Source of the DNA: Sweltsa coloradensis
Taxonomy: Eukaryota > Arthropoda > Insecta > Plecoptera > Chloroperlidae
Direction of reading: 5' to 3'
Assembly (NCBI GenBank): GCA_024449915.1
Contig: JAMZAV010001985.1
Coordinates: 124,001 to 188,000, forward strand
Length of the DNA: 64,000 nt
Position 1 is the first letter of the stretch. Every line of letters begins with the position of its first letter. Made by a program: the position numbers and the translations under genes. The notes beneath the pieces are model-generated. The model was given only the letters and a program-made list of their open reading frames with translations, searched no databases and was not told the DNA's origin. Shown here one piece after another: positions 44,670 to 56,258 of the stretch.

Positions 44670-45140
44670 CTAGGAAGCTTCGCAAACGCTTTTCAGACGC
44701 GTTGTTGGATGAGCGTAATTTTTTAAAAACGAAAAAAGCGTAAAATAGAGATTTTCATAAGAAATAATATTTCGATTACGCTCAAATTTCACACGAATAT
44801 CTTAATTCATAAAATTAAGGTTCTGTGAAAAAATCATTAAAATCAGATGAAGCATGTAGGTGTTATAAGTCGAAGAATTTTTTTTTAAAATAAAAAAAAA
44901 TCGTAAAATTTGCGATTTCATGAGAAAAATTTTTTGATTGCGCTCAAAAACGTGGCAGTTCTAAGTTCAAAGATTTCGAAGGCCTCCATAAAATTTCATC
45001 GCAATCGGAGTATCGGTTTAGCCGAAATCGCGTGTAACAGACAGACAAAAATACAAAAAAAAAGAAAAAAAAAACATTCCGGATTTTTTTCTCCAGTGTA
45101 GTGAAATGGAATTTTCGCTTCGCTCGCTACGCTCATCCAA
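44670..45140 (-). mobile_element. Helitron-like element, subfamily I variant (H6)
   Basis: Plus strand: A then CTAGGAAGCTTCGC, hairpin arms AACGC and GCGTT, GTTGTTGGATGAGCG, and the right end TTCGCTTCGCTCGCTACG..CATCCAA then TAA. The interior repeats the block AAAATCGT..TTTCATGAGAAA..GATTGCGCTCAAA twice, as in H9-H11, and ends ..TCCAGTGTAGTGAAATGG. No coding frame. Confidence 0.8.
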
Positions 45141-46690
45141 TAAATATTCTTAAAATAAAATAAAAATGGGAATTTAAGAAGAAGAGACTAATGGAAATAA
45201 GCCAGTGAATTTTGGTTTCTTTCCACCGAAATCCTTAATGTGGTGAGTTTCTTGCACTTCCAATGGCAAATGATGATTAGAAGGAACATTTCAATTCAAC
45301 ATAGCTAATTTAAACCCTAGAATACAGTGCTAATCTAACTCGTTATAAGAAGGTCTACCTGAAAACTTTATTTGTGGAAAAAATAGCTTTGTGTAGCGTC
45401 TTCCTATAACATGTGTTCTCCGATTTATGAGTATATGGTACCACAGGCGTTTGAAATTTTGAACAGTTGTCACATTGGAAACATAGGACTCTAGGGTAAT
45501 ACTTTTCTAAAATTGGTTTTTGAAACAATTTAAAAAAAGTAAATTGATACTTATTCATGACTATTAATTTTGTTAAAAAGTACAAAATTGACTTTATTAG
45601 TCATTTTTTTTAAACTGTTGACTAAAGAACATTGAAACACTTAAATGAGTGGGCAATAGATAAAAACAAAAAATAAAAAATCCATCATATTTTCATGGGG
45701 GTGTAGTATAGTACGTGTGCAAAATACCCTTGTAGTATCCAGTCGATAAGGTTGTCCTTTGAATGCTATGACCTGTTTCATCATGATAGGCAATAAAAAG
45801 TACGTGATTTCTTCTTCACTGCCCAAAGGTTGTCAATACTGCACCAGCCACCACAGTCTTTGAAACTCTACCGTTCGTGTTCTTCCAACTTGCAAAAGGC
45901 AATTCCGACTCGCATGTCGTAATCGTGTCTGTTATTGTTGCGTGTTTTTGTAGGGAGGGGGGGGGGGTAGGTGAGGGGGGGGGTCATTTATCTAAATCAC
46001 GAAACAACGTTTTTACATTCGTAGCAGCACAAGGCAATGCGCAAACTACAACTGCTTTTGTTTTGTTTTCTGGTTTACAAGGACTTACGAGTTTCAATTA
46101 CACAACATAAAACTCTTGTAGTTCCTGGGATTGCGGCTTAATGGTAGGAGTTAGATGGTGGAGGGGATTAGCTATTTTGTATGCGAAAAGAGCTATTTTC
46201 CACTCGACAATGACTTTAGCTTGCTAGAATCATCTTCTGAAAGGTTGTTACTAATTAGTTAGTACGTTTTATTATTAAAATTTTATTTTAATCATCACTA
46301 TTTAAAAAATATGTATAAGAATTCGCTTGCCAAGAGTGTCAAATTAACAATTAAACCCAATTTATTTAGGCTACTGACCAACCAATCGATCCATAATACT
46401 ATAATGGAAACAAACACGAAGTAACTTTGGACTTTTTTAATACGATTTTATTTGTTATAAACAATTATAAGTATTGTTTGTTATCATTTCAGTTAAGTTT
46501 TTAAATAAATAAAACAATAATTATAATAATGTGGGATTTTTAAAAATAATATCATTTTCAAATGATTTAGATTTATTATTATATTTCTTTCAAATCATAA
46601 CTCTGTTTGTCCAAATAAATAATAAATTAACTTATTAAAGTTGTTTTGTAATAATAAATGTAATGTATGGCTGGATATTATAACTCGAAC
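45141..46690. other. No gene; G-rich run
   Basis: G-rich tract at 45953-45988 (GGGAGGGGGGGGGGTAGG..GAGGGGGGGGG) with quadruplex potential. At 45446 ACCACAGGCGTTTGAAATTTT resembles the start of the inner part of the family F elements at 47686. Frames of 61-77 codons are unassigned. Confidence 0.4.
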
Positions 46691-46692
46691 AA

Positions 46693-47290
46693 ATGCACTG
46701 AAAGGGGTATTCAGCCGATAAATTAAAAAAAATCATCAATAAATTTACTAAATATTCGGGCTATTCCCTAAAAAATGACAAAATTGGTAATTTTCGAGCT
46801 AGGTACCATCGGCAAAAATCTCCCATAAGAAATAACATGGGGACGATCTTTATGGCCCTTGACCTTGGAGGATTTTGACCCTAAAAAGTTGACCACTATT
46901 AACGTACTCGGCAGCATTTTCTGTAAATTCTCTTTATTTTGTTTTTGGACAAGTGGTTCGGTCAAAATATGCTGATTACCAAGAAGGGGAGTGATTTTGG
47001 AATGCATATTTTTGCGTGTTTGAGAGTATTGTGCACAGTTTCAAGACACAGTGTTATAAGGGCCATTGTAGATTGGTACGATGCTCTAGTATCTATGTGG
47101 AACAAAAAAGAGGCAGGTTAAAGCCGTTTTATGAAATTTCCCAAAATGCCAATTTTTCGTCAATTATTTCAGGTTCAAAACACTTTAAAATGGGTGTAAA
47201 ATCACAGTTACAAGACATTAGTTTTTAAACTGTCATTTTTGTGAAGTATTGTACTGTAGATTATGTAGTAAAAAAAAATTGTGGGTAAAA
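46693..47290. mobile_element. Diverged relative of the 23084-23728 element, inverse orientation
   Basis: AAAGGGGTATTCAGCC at the left end corresponds to the right end of 23084-23728. Shared blocks: GCTAGGTACCATCGGCAAAA, CATGGGGACGATCTTTATGG, GTCAAAATATGCTGATTACC. The TTAA flank is eroded (TGAA on the left). The 60-79 codon frames on both strands are broken versions of the 101-codon frame in the other copy. Confidence 0.6.
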
Positions 47291-47685
47291 GACCATTAAA
47301 AGAAGCTCATGTACAGCGGCGATCAGATGTAAATCGAGGGGTCTACTTCTGTCCGAGGGTGTAGGTACTCTGTGTACAGTTGCTACACTTAAAGTGTTAT
47401 AGTCTGAGAAAATGAGTTTGTTAATGTTAAGTTGTTGACCGACAAATAAACTAGTTTACTAACCTGTACAAGACATAACTGATAGGTTACAGACAGTTTG
47501 TAAAGTTACTTCCAAGTTACCCTCGCGTTTGGTTCAGGCAGAGTAAGGATCACAATCTGATCGAAAACTACCCCGGACTTCATAGAAGACGTGTTAAACC
47601 ACGATCTTCCGTTAGTTACGAATAAATTATATATTGTAGCAAACTTGTGAAAAAACTTTATAATAATCAACAAATCTTGAGAAAG

Positions 47686-48060
47686 TATGGGACATGCGTT
47701 ACAGCCAAATTGCTGTTCGCTTGGCCGACTGACACCACAGGCGTCTAAAATTTTTTAACATATTTAACGAATGTGTAAATACAGGGCTCTGCCGTAACAC
47801 ATTTCCAAATTTTGTTTTAAAAAAAGTTATAATTTTTTTCAAGAATTTTGATTTTGTTAAAAATTCAAAAAATGAATATATTTGTGATTTTTTTCTGGGT
47901 GATTAAGACAAAATTTTGAAAATCTATGACCGCAGGGCCGTCCATGTATGCTTTATTGACAACTTTGCAAAGTTTCATATACGTCGGATGCATCTTGGCC
48001 GAGCGAATAGCTAATTTTGCTAAGTGCCAAATGTGTCCCATTCCCTCTTCCAACATAAGT
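47686..48060. mobile_element. Inverted-repeat MITE (family F)
   Basis: GTATGGGACATGCG..GCCAAATTGCTG..TTCGCTTGGCCGA on the left pairs with TTGGCCGAGCGAATAG..TTTGC..GTGCCAAATGTGTCCCAT on the right. A relative lies at 63488-63835. It shares the phrase AAAGTTTCAT..TACATCG. Non-coding. Confidence 0.55.
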
Positions 48061-48109
48061 CGGGTCAGGGGGTGGCTAGCCACCAGATTTTCTAGGACAC
48101 ACAGAGTTT

Positions 48110-48700
48110 ATAAACACCTCTTCTCTTTCAGTATCTTCGTCTTCCATTTCTTCTTCTCCTTCAATATCATCCTCTTCTTTCTTGCTTCTTACCACCAGCT
48201 AACGCCATTTCCTTCTGTCCTCCCACAGTCTTTCTGCTTCTACTTCTTCCCAAACACTCAACATCTTCTCCACTTCTCTCTTGGTCTACCGCCTTCTTAT
48301 GTTAATATCACCACTTTCAAATTCTGCTCGCTTTTTTTCTTTTGTCCTATCTTCTCATAAAGGCATACATCTAAATCTTTCTCTTCCTATTTTGAACAAA
48401 AGCTTGTCAACTCTTAACTATCTTCCTAATTTCTTGACTCCTAGTTTTGTCAAGCTTGGATACACCCTCTATACTCGTTACTTATTTCATTTCTGCAGCT
48501 TGTATCTTATTCGAGTCCTTCACTCCCAACGACCAAATCACAGTACCATATGCAAATAACACCTTGTACAGCAACAGCTTACACTTGGCTGGGAAACCTT
48601 CATTCCACAACAACTTTAAAAAGTTAAAAAAAAATCGGTTTATCGGTGTAATGTTCAAATGTTCAATAAGGAACAAGTCACTTTGCAAGTTGCCAAAAAC
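48110..48700 (-). pseudogene. Non-LTR retrotransposon C-terminus, second LINE clade
   Basis: Minus strand from 48688: KLLWNEGFPAKCKLLLYKVL..YGTVIWSLGVKDS and IQAAEMK, then (stop in place of Phe) SIEGVSKLDKTRSQEIRKIV, then after a frameshift VDKLLFKIGRERFR, and GGRPREKWR, followed by EVEAERLWEDRRKWR. This order (YGxxxW, QAAEMxFLR, GV..D..R...IR, RLRWxGH, GRPRxRW) is the C-terminal region of many insect LINEs of the RTE/R4-like style. Stops and at least two shifts make it a fossil. The reverse strand appears as a CT-rich tract with spurious frames. Not closely related to the LINE at 23735. Confidence 0.75.
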
Positions 48701-48949
48701 GTGTCACACCCGTTGTGATTCCAGACAACTTTTAGTATATTCGATAAAATAACCCAGGACATTTTCGTATTGACACTTTGTGGTTCTGTAAAACTAAATG
48801 ACGGACAAATTGGAGGATATGTACAAATTTATTACGTATTTCGTCACTAGTACAAACAAGCCATTAATTAAATAAGCCATTGTTAAAAATATTTTACACT
48901 AATGTTACATTTTTCTTTGAATATACAAAAGAAAAATAGGATAATATTT

Positions 48950-49014
48950 TTAAAAAAAACGAGCTAATTTTTTTAGGGGTAAGTGAAATTGAAGTCTTCG
49001 CTTCGCTCATCCAA
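48950..49014 (-). mobile_element. Helitron-like 5' end fragment (H7)
   Basis: AACGAGCTAATTTTTTTAGGGG..TCAG-like GTGAAATTGAAGTC, then TTCGCTTCGCTCATCCAA followed by TAA. Only the terminal 65 bases remain; no CTAG end is upstream. Confidence 0.7.
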
Positions 49015-51046
49015 TAACTGTAGGGCCTTTCTTTCTTAATCAAATCATACGTATAATTGTATTTTTGATGTTGTCAACAACCTACTACTTATAATTTTTT
49101 TATCTTCACCAATTTTTTAGATCTAGTATTACTATTATTTGTGTCATGTTTTTATCATATTTTTATCGATTGTTTTGACAGATGTTTCATGGTCATCTAT
49201 AGTTTTAAAAAAATATTTTATATTGATTTTTGTTATTTTTAATTTGTTCAACCTTCAGTTTGAAAAATATTTTTGAATAAAAGTCGAAAAATCATAAATA
49301 AAATATTAATAAAGAGCAGTGTTATGTCCAATAAACACTTATTTAAAGAATAGCTAAATACATCACAAAACTGTAGTGTTCGTGTTTTTCAATTACATAA
49401 TAATTTTGCAAATTCTATCCATTAAATCGTTTCGTTACATAATTGTTTATAATGTATAAATAAAATAAAAGTCTATCATTAACTGCGATAAAAGGTTCAG
49501 TGCTAATAAAGTGTCATTTAACCGAGTCATCCATCCGTATGGTAATTAAGATGCAATTTATTGACTATTATAACGCTTTCGCATTTATATTGGTTGTTTG
49601 ATTATCTTCTGTAGAAATAAGTAATTAATCGTTCTTCGAGTTTAGTAACAGTTGACTTAATAAAACCTCAAGTATCGTCCACGAACCATCTTTAATAGTT
49701 CAAGTCTTCTGCGCTTGGTTTACTATGTGGGGATGATGATGATTTCTGTTGCTTAACGTTGCATATTAATGCACTGAGGCTATTCGAGACGACGAGTGGT
49801 GATAGATGACGAGAAGGACGATTACAAAAAATCATGCTTTATGCGGGATTCGAACCCACGTCCTCGTAGAGCCATACGCTTTGGACCAGCGCCCTAATCG
49901 TATGTGCCACCGCGGACGACATACTAAATGGTATTCTATTACTATGTGTGAGTAACCTATTAAATTTTCTTGGCTGTTGACATAATTATGCTGTTGCTTA
50001 TCTCCCATCACCGAAGTCTGTTTGGTGTGAATAAATTTGTAAAATACAGATGGACTCTGTGATAATGTTATTGTTAACTATTTTTACAACCTCAACAAAT
50101 GAGAAATATTTGTATTCTACTCTCATGGATGATATTTATGCCAAGATTATGAGACTAAGTTCGATGGAAGTCTAGGCCTAGCTAGTCGTTATTCCACCTA
50201 AACAATCAACACCATTAAAATATAACTATCTATTTTAATAAAGTTGATTGAAAGATTATATTAATTGGATTCAAGTTCAAGGTACTTTGCGTGATCAAAC
50301 ATGTACATGGGCGCATCGTATTAGCCCAATATAAAGATAATAATATACTAGACAGAACAGGAGTTGCGTTTTACGTAGATTTCAGTTCGCTCGGCTGACT
50401 GTTACATTGACGGAAAATTAGTTCTCTATTCATTCACACCCTTTCGAAAATTTATTTTAGGTAACATAATTTCATTTAATTGGTTTTGACAATTTTGCTT
50501 TTTTTTTAAATAGTGTAAAATCGAATATTTTTGTAATATTGATTTTGTCTGATTAACAATGTTTATAATGATAAGATAAGATACGATCTTTATTTATTTA
50601 GCTTCATCAGCAATTACAATAACTTTTCATACATTAAATTCATTTCTTGTAACTCTTTTTAATTGTACGGTTGGTAAACAAATACATAATTGTTATACAT
50701 TTGCTAGATTTTGACAAGTTTTGTCTTGTTATGTTTTTTAATATTTTTGTGCAATTAATAACATTCTTAATCCAGTAAAAGATTGATTTTTGTGTTGCAA
50801 ACTTTGTTCACATGTTTTACATTAAAGTTCTTTATTGACCTAGTTTTATATATTTGTTCACTTTTTTATTTGATTTGAACTAGATATAATATGCAGGCAG
50901 ATAATCATTATTGAGATCAAATATAAATACCAGAATATCGATATGAAGCTTCTGCCTGACACGCATCCAATTCAATGCTCTTAATATATTTTATATACGT
51001 GTGTACCTAGCCTACAAATGTTTGGCTGTGGATGTATCCTTATTGA
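49015..51046. other. AT-rich with one solo MITE end and one tRNA-like SINE
   Basis: Solo end of the ATAACACTG MITE family at 49316-49352 (CAGTGTTATGTCCAATAAAC). The tRNA-like SINE at 49735-49920 is listed separately. The remainder has no supported feature. Confidence 0.4.
49735..49920 (-). mobile_element. tRNA-like SINE (family H)
   Basis: Minus strand: CCGCGGTGGCACATACGATT (A-box region), an extended middle, and GTGGGTTCGAATCCCGC (perfect B box). The 3' strand continues ATAAAGCATGATTTTTTG, so the acceptor does not pair. A ~100-base body with GACGAGAAGGACG and CTCGAATAGCCTC follows. Confidence 0.55.
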
Positions 51047-51250
51047 ACATCAAGCACATGACACAACATCAAGCACATGACATCAAGCACATGACATCAA
51101 GCACATGACACCAAGCACATGACATCAAGCACATGACACCAAGCACATGACACCAAGCACATGACATCAAGCACATGACATCAAGCACATGACACAACAT
51201 CAAGCACATGACATCAAGCACATGACACAACAAGCACATGACACCAAGCA
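51047..51250 (+). repeat. 14-bp minisatellite, ~14 units
   Basis: Units of CATCAAGCACATGA with CACCAAG variants, sometimes interrupted by CACAA. The minus-strand 106-codon frame here (CLMSCAWCHV repeats) is produced by the array. No unique spacers, so not CRISPR. Confidence 0.9.
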
Positions 51251-51324
51251 CTCTGGCAGAGCAAACATCTGTTTGCTTAATGACAATCGAGTAAAACCCT
51301 AAAAGAGTAGTGAGATTAATATCA

Positions 51325-51523
51325 ACCTTGTTGATTCTGGCTCTGTCCGCGGTTAGAATCGTGTCCAGCTTGGGTGATCGATGTTTCATACTTAAATATG
51401 CCGGTCTCTAGTTGGTCATTGTTCACTCGTCGATGGTGTCGGCGCCTACAGGGTTGGCCTTAAATTTAATGTCCCACACTGAAAATCATTATTTGACTGA
51501 GTGGGTAGACTCTAAATACGTAT

Positions 51524-51545
<22 letters not shown>
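51325..51545 (+). mobile_element. Family A SINE, 5'-truncated, with long (TTTA)n tail
   Basis: TTGTTGATTCTGGCTCTGTC, then CCGGTCTCTAGTTGGTC, GTCGGCGCCTACAGGG and the tail ACTGAGTGGGTAGACTC. The tRNA head is absent. The tail expands into the (TTTA)n tract. Confidence 0.8.
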
Positions 51546-51558
<13 letters not shown>

Positions 51559-51597
51559 TTATTTTTATTTTTATTTTTTATTGTTATTTGTTATTTT

Positions 51598-51632
<35 letters not shown>
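51522..51632 (+). repeat. (TTTA)n microsatellite
   Basis: Two TTTA arrays separated by a T-rich segment, continuous with the SINE tail. The plus-strand 83-codon frame here is repeat-derived. Confidence 0.9.
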
Positions 51633-51871
51633 CAATGATATAATTATAATCATATTTCTATAATATTCCACGTTGAAACAAAAATCGATCGAATATTCAT
51701 TTGGTCTCTCAATCACTGACCTTCTCAACGTTAATCTGAGTTTCGGTGGTTGGGCTAAATTTGCATCGTAATCTCTAGTTACTTAACCAACACCCGAAAC
51801 TGTCAAGTCCACGCAAAGCTAATTACGACATTTTTATCGTACTACATAGTTGTATAATTCTTTTGCAAGCA

Positions 51872-52008
51872 GCAGTGTAAACAAAGAAATTTGTAGGTAA
51901 ACAGAACCCACATTCCCAGTGTAAATAAATAGATTTGTAGGTATAAACAGAACCCACATTCCCAGTGTAAACAAATAGATTTGTAGGAAAACAGAACTCA
52001 CATTTCCC
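51872..52008 (+). repeat. ~52-bp tandem repeat, 2.6 units
   Basis: Units read GTGTAAACAAATAGATTTG, TAGGTA, AACAGAACCCACATTCCCA. Two overlapping minus-strand frames (62 and 74 codons) with repeated FVYTGNVGS-like text come from it. Confidence 0.85.
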
Positions 52009-52560
52009 CATTCAATACAATAAGTTAGGAAGAGATTTACTCTTGGTATTTTAAACACGTGTTATCATCACACTTGAAAGAATTTTTATTTGCTGCCAAT
52101 TGACATAAAGAGCATTAAAATCAATGAAAAAATAGTAATCAAAATAATCTTAACTTAGCTCAAACTATATCGAGTTGATTGGTCGTTTTCCACCATTATC
52201 TATGGCATGAAAGTGTAGATAAGCTTTGCAAGACTCAGTGTTTCTTCCTCACCGTAAATTAATTATAATTTACAGTAAACATTAATAAACTAATAAAATA
52301 AATACCTAAATCCGTATTTAGGTGCCCGTTAGGGCGCCGCAGCCAAGCCGCGGTGCGCTACACACTCAAGCACCTTATACACCAAGCAGAGTTGGGGTGA
52401 TTTCGAGGTGTTACCCAGCCGTCATGTAACGTGATGTGAACTTGAAAACTATCACAATCGAGGGGATTTAGGTACCTGACAACACATGTCAAATTTTATT
52501 GGGGTACGATTATTCCTTCTTGGTGAAAAAATGGCTTGAAACATGCTCAAAATCACTTTA
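52009..52560. other. No recognised feature
   Basis: AT-rich to 52320; then a GC-richer part with CCGTTAGGGCGCCGCAGCC and the short inverted pair CTAAATCCGTATTTAGG at 52306-52322. No gene. Confidence 0.4.
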
Positions 52561-52562
52561 AG

Positions 52563-52608
52563 GATGTTAGCTACTGCTACTACTGCTACTACTGCTACTG
52601 CTAACATC
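52563..52608 (+). repeat. Trinucleotide array closed by a 9-bp inverted repeat
   Basis: GATGTTAGC at 52563-52571 and GCTAACATC at 52600-52608 bracket a (CTACTG)-type array, giving a perfect 9-bp stem. Confidence 0.8.
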
Positions 52609-52616
52609 TAATACGT

Positions 52617-52850
52617 CGGCCCGCGATTCTGACCAGACGGGTGGGACTACAATGTTCATATTTTACATGGACATTAAGGTTATAGAATTATAGTCTCTTT
52701 TGAAAAAAAAAGTTGAAAAAGTTTGTTGGAAGGCTTCCAAATAAAGGTTTTAAAAAAAAGCCTTAAACACTTGGCATACAATCAACAAGTAACCATAGTT
52801 ACTTGACACTTGTTGACGGTATAAGCAGAGTTAGGCGGGAAAGTGCGATA
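52617..52850 (+). mobile_element. Helitron-like internal fragment (H13)
   Basis: CGGCCCGCGATTCTGACCAG, ACGGGTGGGACTACAATG and TTTTACATGGACATTAAGG match the middle of H3/H4 in the same orientation, followed by the AAAAAGTTGAAAAAGTT and ACTTGACACTTGTTGAC parts. Both ends are missing. There is no CTAG end. Confidence 0.65.
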
Positions 52851-53295
52851 CGTAAACAAATAGCGGACATTTAAAATTTTTCTTCTTTGTGTGGAACGAG
52901 AAAAGGTGTCATTATACTCTCATAAAACAAATCAGAAACCGTCCCTGGCCTAGGCCCAGATGTGGAAAATTATTTATAATGCAAAAGTGTAGGTCTAAAG
53001 TTCCATTTGGCTATAGGACTAGTAAAATTCATACTTACATTACATGTTTGACAAGCCTAGCCAACCCTATGCCAGCACAACATTGTTCTGATATAAGCTT
53101 GCTCATCTGTTTGTTTACATAATTGCAACAATCAAATCGTTCATACAACTCGTCTTTCGATTGGCCCGCGTTTATGAAGGCACTGCCATCTAGAATAAAT
53201 ATAGAACTTTTTCGAGCTCTTTGCTATACGCAAATCTTTTTAAAGTGTTTGGATTTCGTGATACTCTTTCAACCATAGACATCCTATATAATTGG

Positions 53296-53693
53296 CTAGA
53301 CCAGCAGTCGGTGGTCCACTTCCGGTACAATTTGAAGCCATCTTAAAATGACAGTTTACATGTTAATCAAATGGGAGCGATTTGTGGCCAAATAGTTCTC
53401 AAGATTGCCGCCAGGTTGACAGGTAAGCATACTAGCCTTTAACACCAAATGATTACTAAATTCCCTTATGCAATCACTTCGTATTGTTTCTTTTGTTTAA
53501 TACCATGCTGCACAAGCTAAAACCATATCAAACAATCCAGTAAAATACTTTATTGCATTAAAAAAGCATAAATTAAAACACCAAATCGCCATCTTGAAAT
53601 GGGCCGGTTGAGTCTTCAATTTGCTACGCTCGCGCCTGTGCGGAGGTATAGGAGACTGCTAATCTAGCCTACTATAGGGGTTTAATATCAATG
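53296..53693. mobile_element. Inverted-repeat element (MITE family M), copy 3
   Basis: The right end ..TAATCTAGCCTACTATAGG..TTTAATATCAATG is clear. The interior has AACACCAAATGATTACTAAA, CGCCATCTTGAAATGG and GCTACGCTCGCGCCTGTGC, the inverse of copies 1 and 2. The left terminus is eroded near GACCAGCAGTCGGTGG. Confidence 0.65.
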
Positions 53694-54010
53694 CTTTCAA
53701 CTCACAACCCATGACGTTTTCCACGATACCGTTCAAGAATACCAATTCCTTCGAAAACGAAAACGACTTCGTTTTCAAATTGCGTTTTCAACTCATCTCC
53801 CACGAACTCAAGAATTGGGGTCCAGTCCTTATACCGTCGTTATACCATGGTTATACCACCTATACCCAGGATGTACATGAATCCGGGTCTAGATATTTTA
53901 CATCCTATATTGTTACTGCTAATACCATAGAATTTAAATCAACTTTGATAAAAATATTATACCTATTTTAGAAAATAATTTTGTAATGGAACTTGAAAAA
54001 GTAATGAGAT

Positions 54011-54384
54011 CACACACATAACAAAAACTTGTAGAAATACAGCCAAACCTTACACACTCAAAAGGAATGAGATCTAAAAAAAGGGCCAAGCTCATCTACC
54101 CTTCCACATAAACGTAGTGTCCCATAACAGCATCCTCGAAAAGCTTGGCAAAATAGAATTTGCATGTTATTACGTTTAAATTAATTAGAAAAAAAGAACT
54201 TGGATAAACTATTACGTTAAATTAATAATCGCAAATTCTATTTTGCCAAGCTTTTCGAGGATGCTGTTATGGGACACTGTACGTTTATGTGGAAGGGTAG
54301 ATGAGCTTGGCCCTTTTTTAGATCTCATTCCTTTTGAGTGTGTAAGGTTTGGCTGTATTTCTACAAGTTTTTGTTATGTGTGTG
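54011..54384. mobile_element. Near-perfect 374-bp palindrome (young MITE)
   Basis: CACACACATAACAAAAACTT at the left and its exact inverse at the right. The ~155-base arms differ at only a few positions (one A in a run near 54080, two bases near 54115). The spacer of about 60 bases is AT-rich. It has no frame. Target duplication not evident. A family A SINE fragment begins 4 bases to the right. Confidence 0.85.
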
Positions 54385-54387
54385 TTT

Positions 54388-54500
54388 CGTCTACCTAATC
54401 AGTCACGGAACTGATTTTTAGTAGAAAACAATACATTTAAAGCAGACTAAGCCAACCCTGTAGGCGTTGACACCATCGAGGAGAGAAAAATGAGGCATTG
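54388..54500 (-). mobile_element. Family A SINE 3' fragment
   Basis: GTCTACCTAATCAGTCACGG, then AAAGCAGACTAAGCCAACCC and GACACCATCGAGGA follow the 3' part of 60585-60964. Head absent. Confidence 0.6.
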
Positions 54501-55695
54501 ATTTGTAAATTATTGTTTTTAAATTCTGTGCTTTTTGTTAATGGGATAATCTTTTGTGATGGCGTTTGATGATCTAATTAATAAATCAATATCAATGTCA
54601 ACATAATTTTTCCAGAAATATTTATCGGTATTTATGTAAAGAATTCGTATTATTATTATTTACAAGTGGATTTACCTAAGTTTGAGAAAGACTTTGGAAG
54701 AAAAGTTGAAACGTTTCTTTAAATTTAAAAGCAAGAACAGTTAAGTTCTAAAATAATATTTCAATTAACATCTATTACTTAGACAAATGCAATGTATAAT
54801 TTTTCTGTCCTACACTAAAGCTATTTTGTCCCACCAATAGAGTAAAATTTTACGAAATCACTGCCACACCATAACATATCGTCTTTAACTTTAAAGCAGT
54901 TTTAACATTAAAACATTCAACATTCGTGACAACTGAGGTGTAAAGTCTCTTTCTCTCTATAACGAAGTCCTGGCAACTCAGTGATATCCAGCATCAAACG
55001 GTAATTTGCTCATCACGAAACTATATCATGAAATGAATCATCCGGCCATGTAGTTCGCTCACTGATGTGCGCGTGTTTTAATGATGTAATTAAGCAAATT
55101 GCATCTAATTCTGTGTCAAGTTTCATCTTGCCTGTGTGTGTGTGTGTATGTGTGTTTGTGTTGTGTGTGTTTATGTTTAGTGTATGTGTTTGTATGTTTT
55201 GTTTGAGTGTTTATGTGTGTGCTACTCTTGTATGTGCTCCTCCTGACATTTCCGCCTACATCGTGAGCCACCACCCTCCCCTCACCCCCTCCCACCCCTA
55301 GTGGTCGAAGTGTTCTTTTATTCTCCTCGAGAGTGCGTTGTGGGAGGGGGGGATGTGTAAAGTGCTGCTGCTACTAAATTAACTATATTCTAAATCGTGC
55401 GGTCTGACCTATCCTAATGGCATCTCCCCTCCCCCCCCCCCTCCTCATCCCCTCCACCCCCCCCAGTGAACCACACCAGCAGAAGACCGCAGTGTAACAA
55501 CATGGGTCTTTATTGTAAACCTCGGGTTCAATAAAGTGTCTGGTTATTTAACCACAAGACTAAACGATTATCTTAGATTGATTTTACATTGGCAAACGCT
55601 GTATTGAATACAAATATCAATTTTCATTCATAAATCGAACAATAAGAGAAACAAAAATAAATTTTCTGTGAGCATTTTTGAGGATGAAAAAATAA
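54501..55695. other. No gene; TG-rich and C-rich tracts
   Basis: (TG)n-rich at 55132-55175, T/G-rich to about 55225, and C-rich at 55265-55300 and 55425-55470. The 78-codon frame at 55065 is produced by the TG repeat. AATAAA near 55527 without a gene. Confidence 0.4.
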
Positions 55696-56040
55696 CTAGG
55701 AAAACGCTCAGTTGGACGCGTTGTTGAGCGAGCACCGGTACGTGCAACATGACCCGAGTACGACATTCCCATAAGGCCCACCACACAGTGTAGGCCTAAC
55801 TGGATATTGACATTATTTGTACACTTTACTATTCCAACATCTTTGCATTGTACTAATTCACGTCATGCCTTCTAAAGTGTATCTTTGTATCTTCACTGCC
55901 TCCTTCATTTTTTAACATCATTTTTCGAATTATGATTAGCAATAAGTCTTTAAGGTCTTGACCGATTTAGCTGAAAATTTGGAAAATAGGAGAGAATGTT
56001 GTACTTATTGACCCTGCAAAATTTCATAACGATCGGTACA

Positions 56041-56071
<31 letters not shown>

Positions 56072-56258
56072 CCAATGATCGGATTTTGTTCAAAAACTAT
56101 ACAGCAACCCGCCTAGGTGGTATGTACATGTGTGCAAAATTTCAGGTCGATCAGAGAAACGGTGCGACCTGTATCGAAGCAGTAACAGAAAAAAACAAAA
56201 CAAAAACAGACATTCGAGCCATAAGAGTCAAGTGGAGACGCTCGCTACGCTCGCTCAA
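55696..56258 (-). mobile_element. Helitron-like element, subfamily II (H8), uninterrupted
   Basis: Plus strand: A then CTAGGAAAACGCTCAGTTGG, ACGCGTTGTTGAGCGAGCACC, and the right end CGCTCGCTACGCTCGCTCAA then TAA. In CTAG-3' orientation the start is TTGAGCGAGCG, the subterminal match GCTCGCTCAA, and the hairpin AACGC/GCGTT. The middle has GACCGATTTAGCTGAAAATT and a T26 run. The 126-codon frame crossing the end at 56258 is not conserved in H5. Confidence 0.8.

Noticed and set aside
47926..48752. Plus-strand frames of 92-144 codons, Phe/Ser rich
   Set aside because: They are the antisense of the decayed LINE C-terminus on the minus strand.
51047..51250. CRISPR-like array
   Set aside because: Head-to-tail 14-bp units with no unique spacers; a minisatellite in a eukaryotic genome.
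51069..51389. Cys/Met-rich 106-codon minus-strand frame
   Set aside because: It is the translation of the 14-bp minisatellite; its repeats follow the DNA units.
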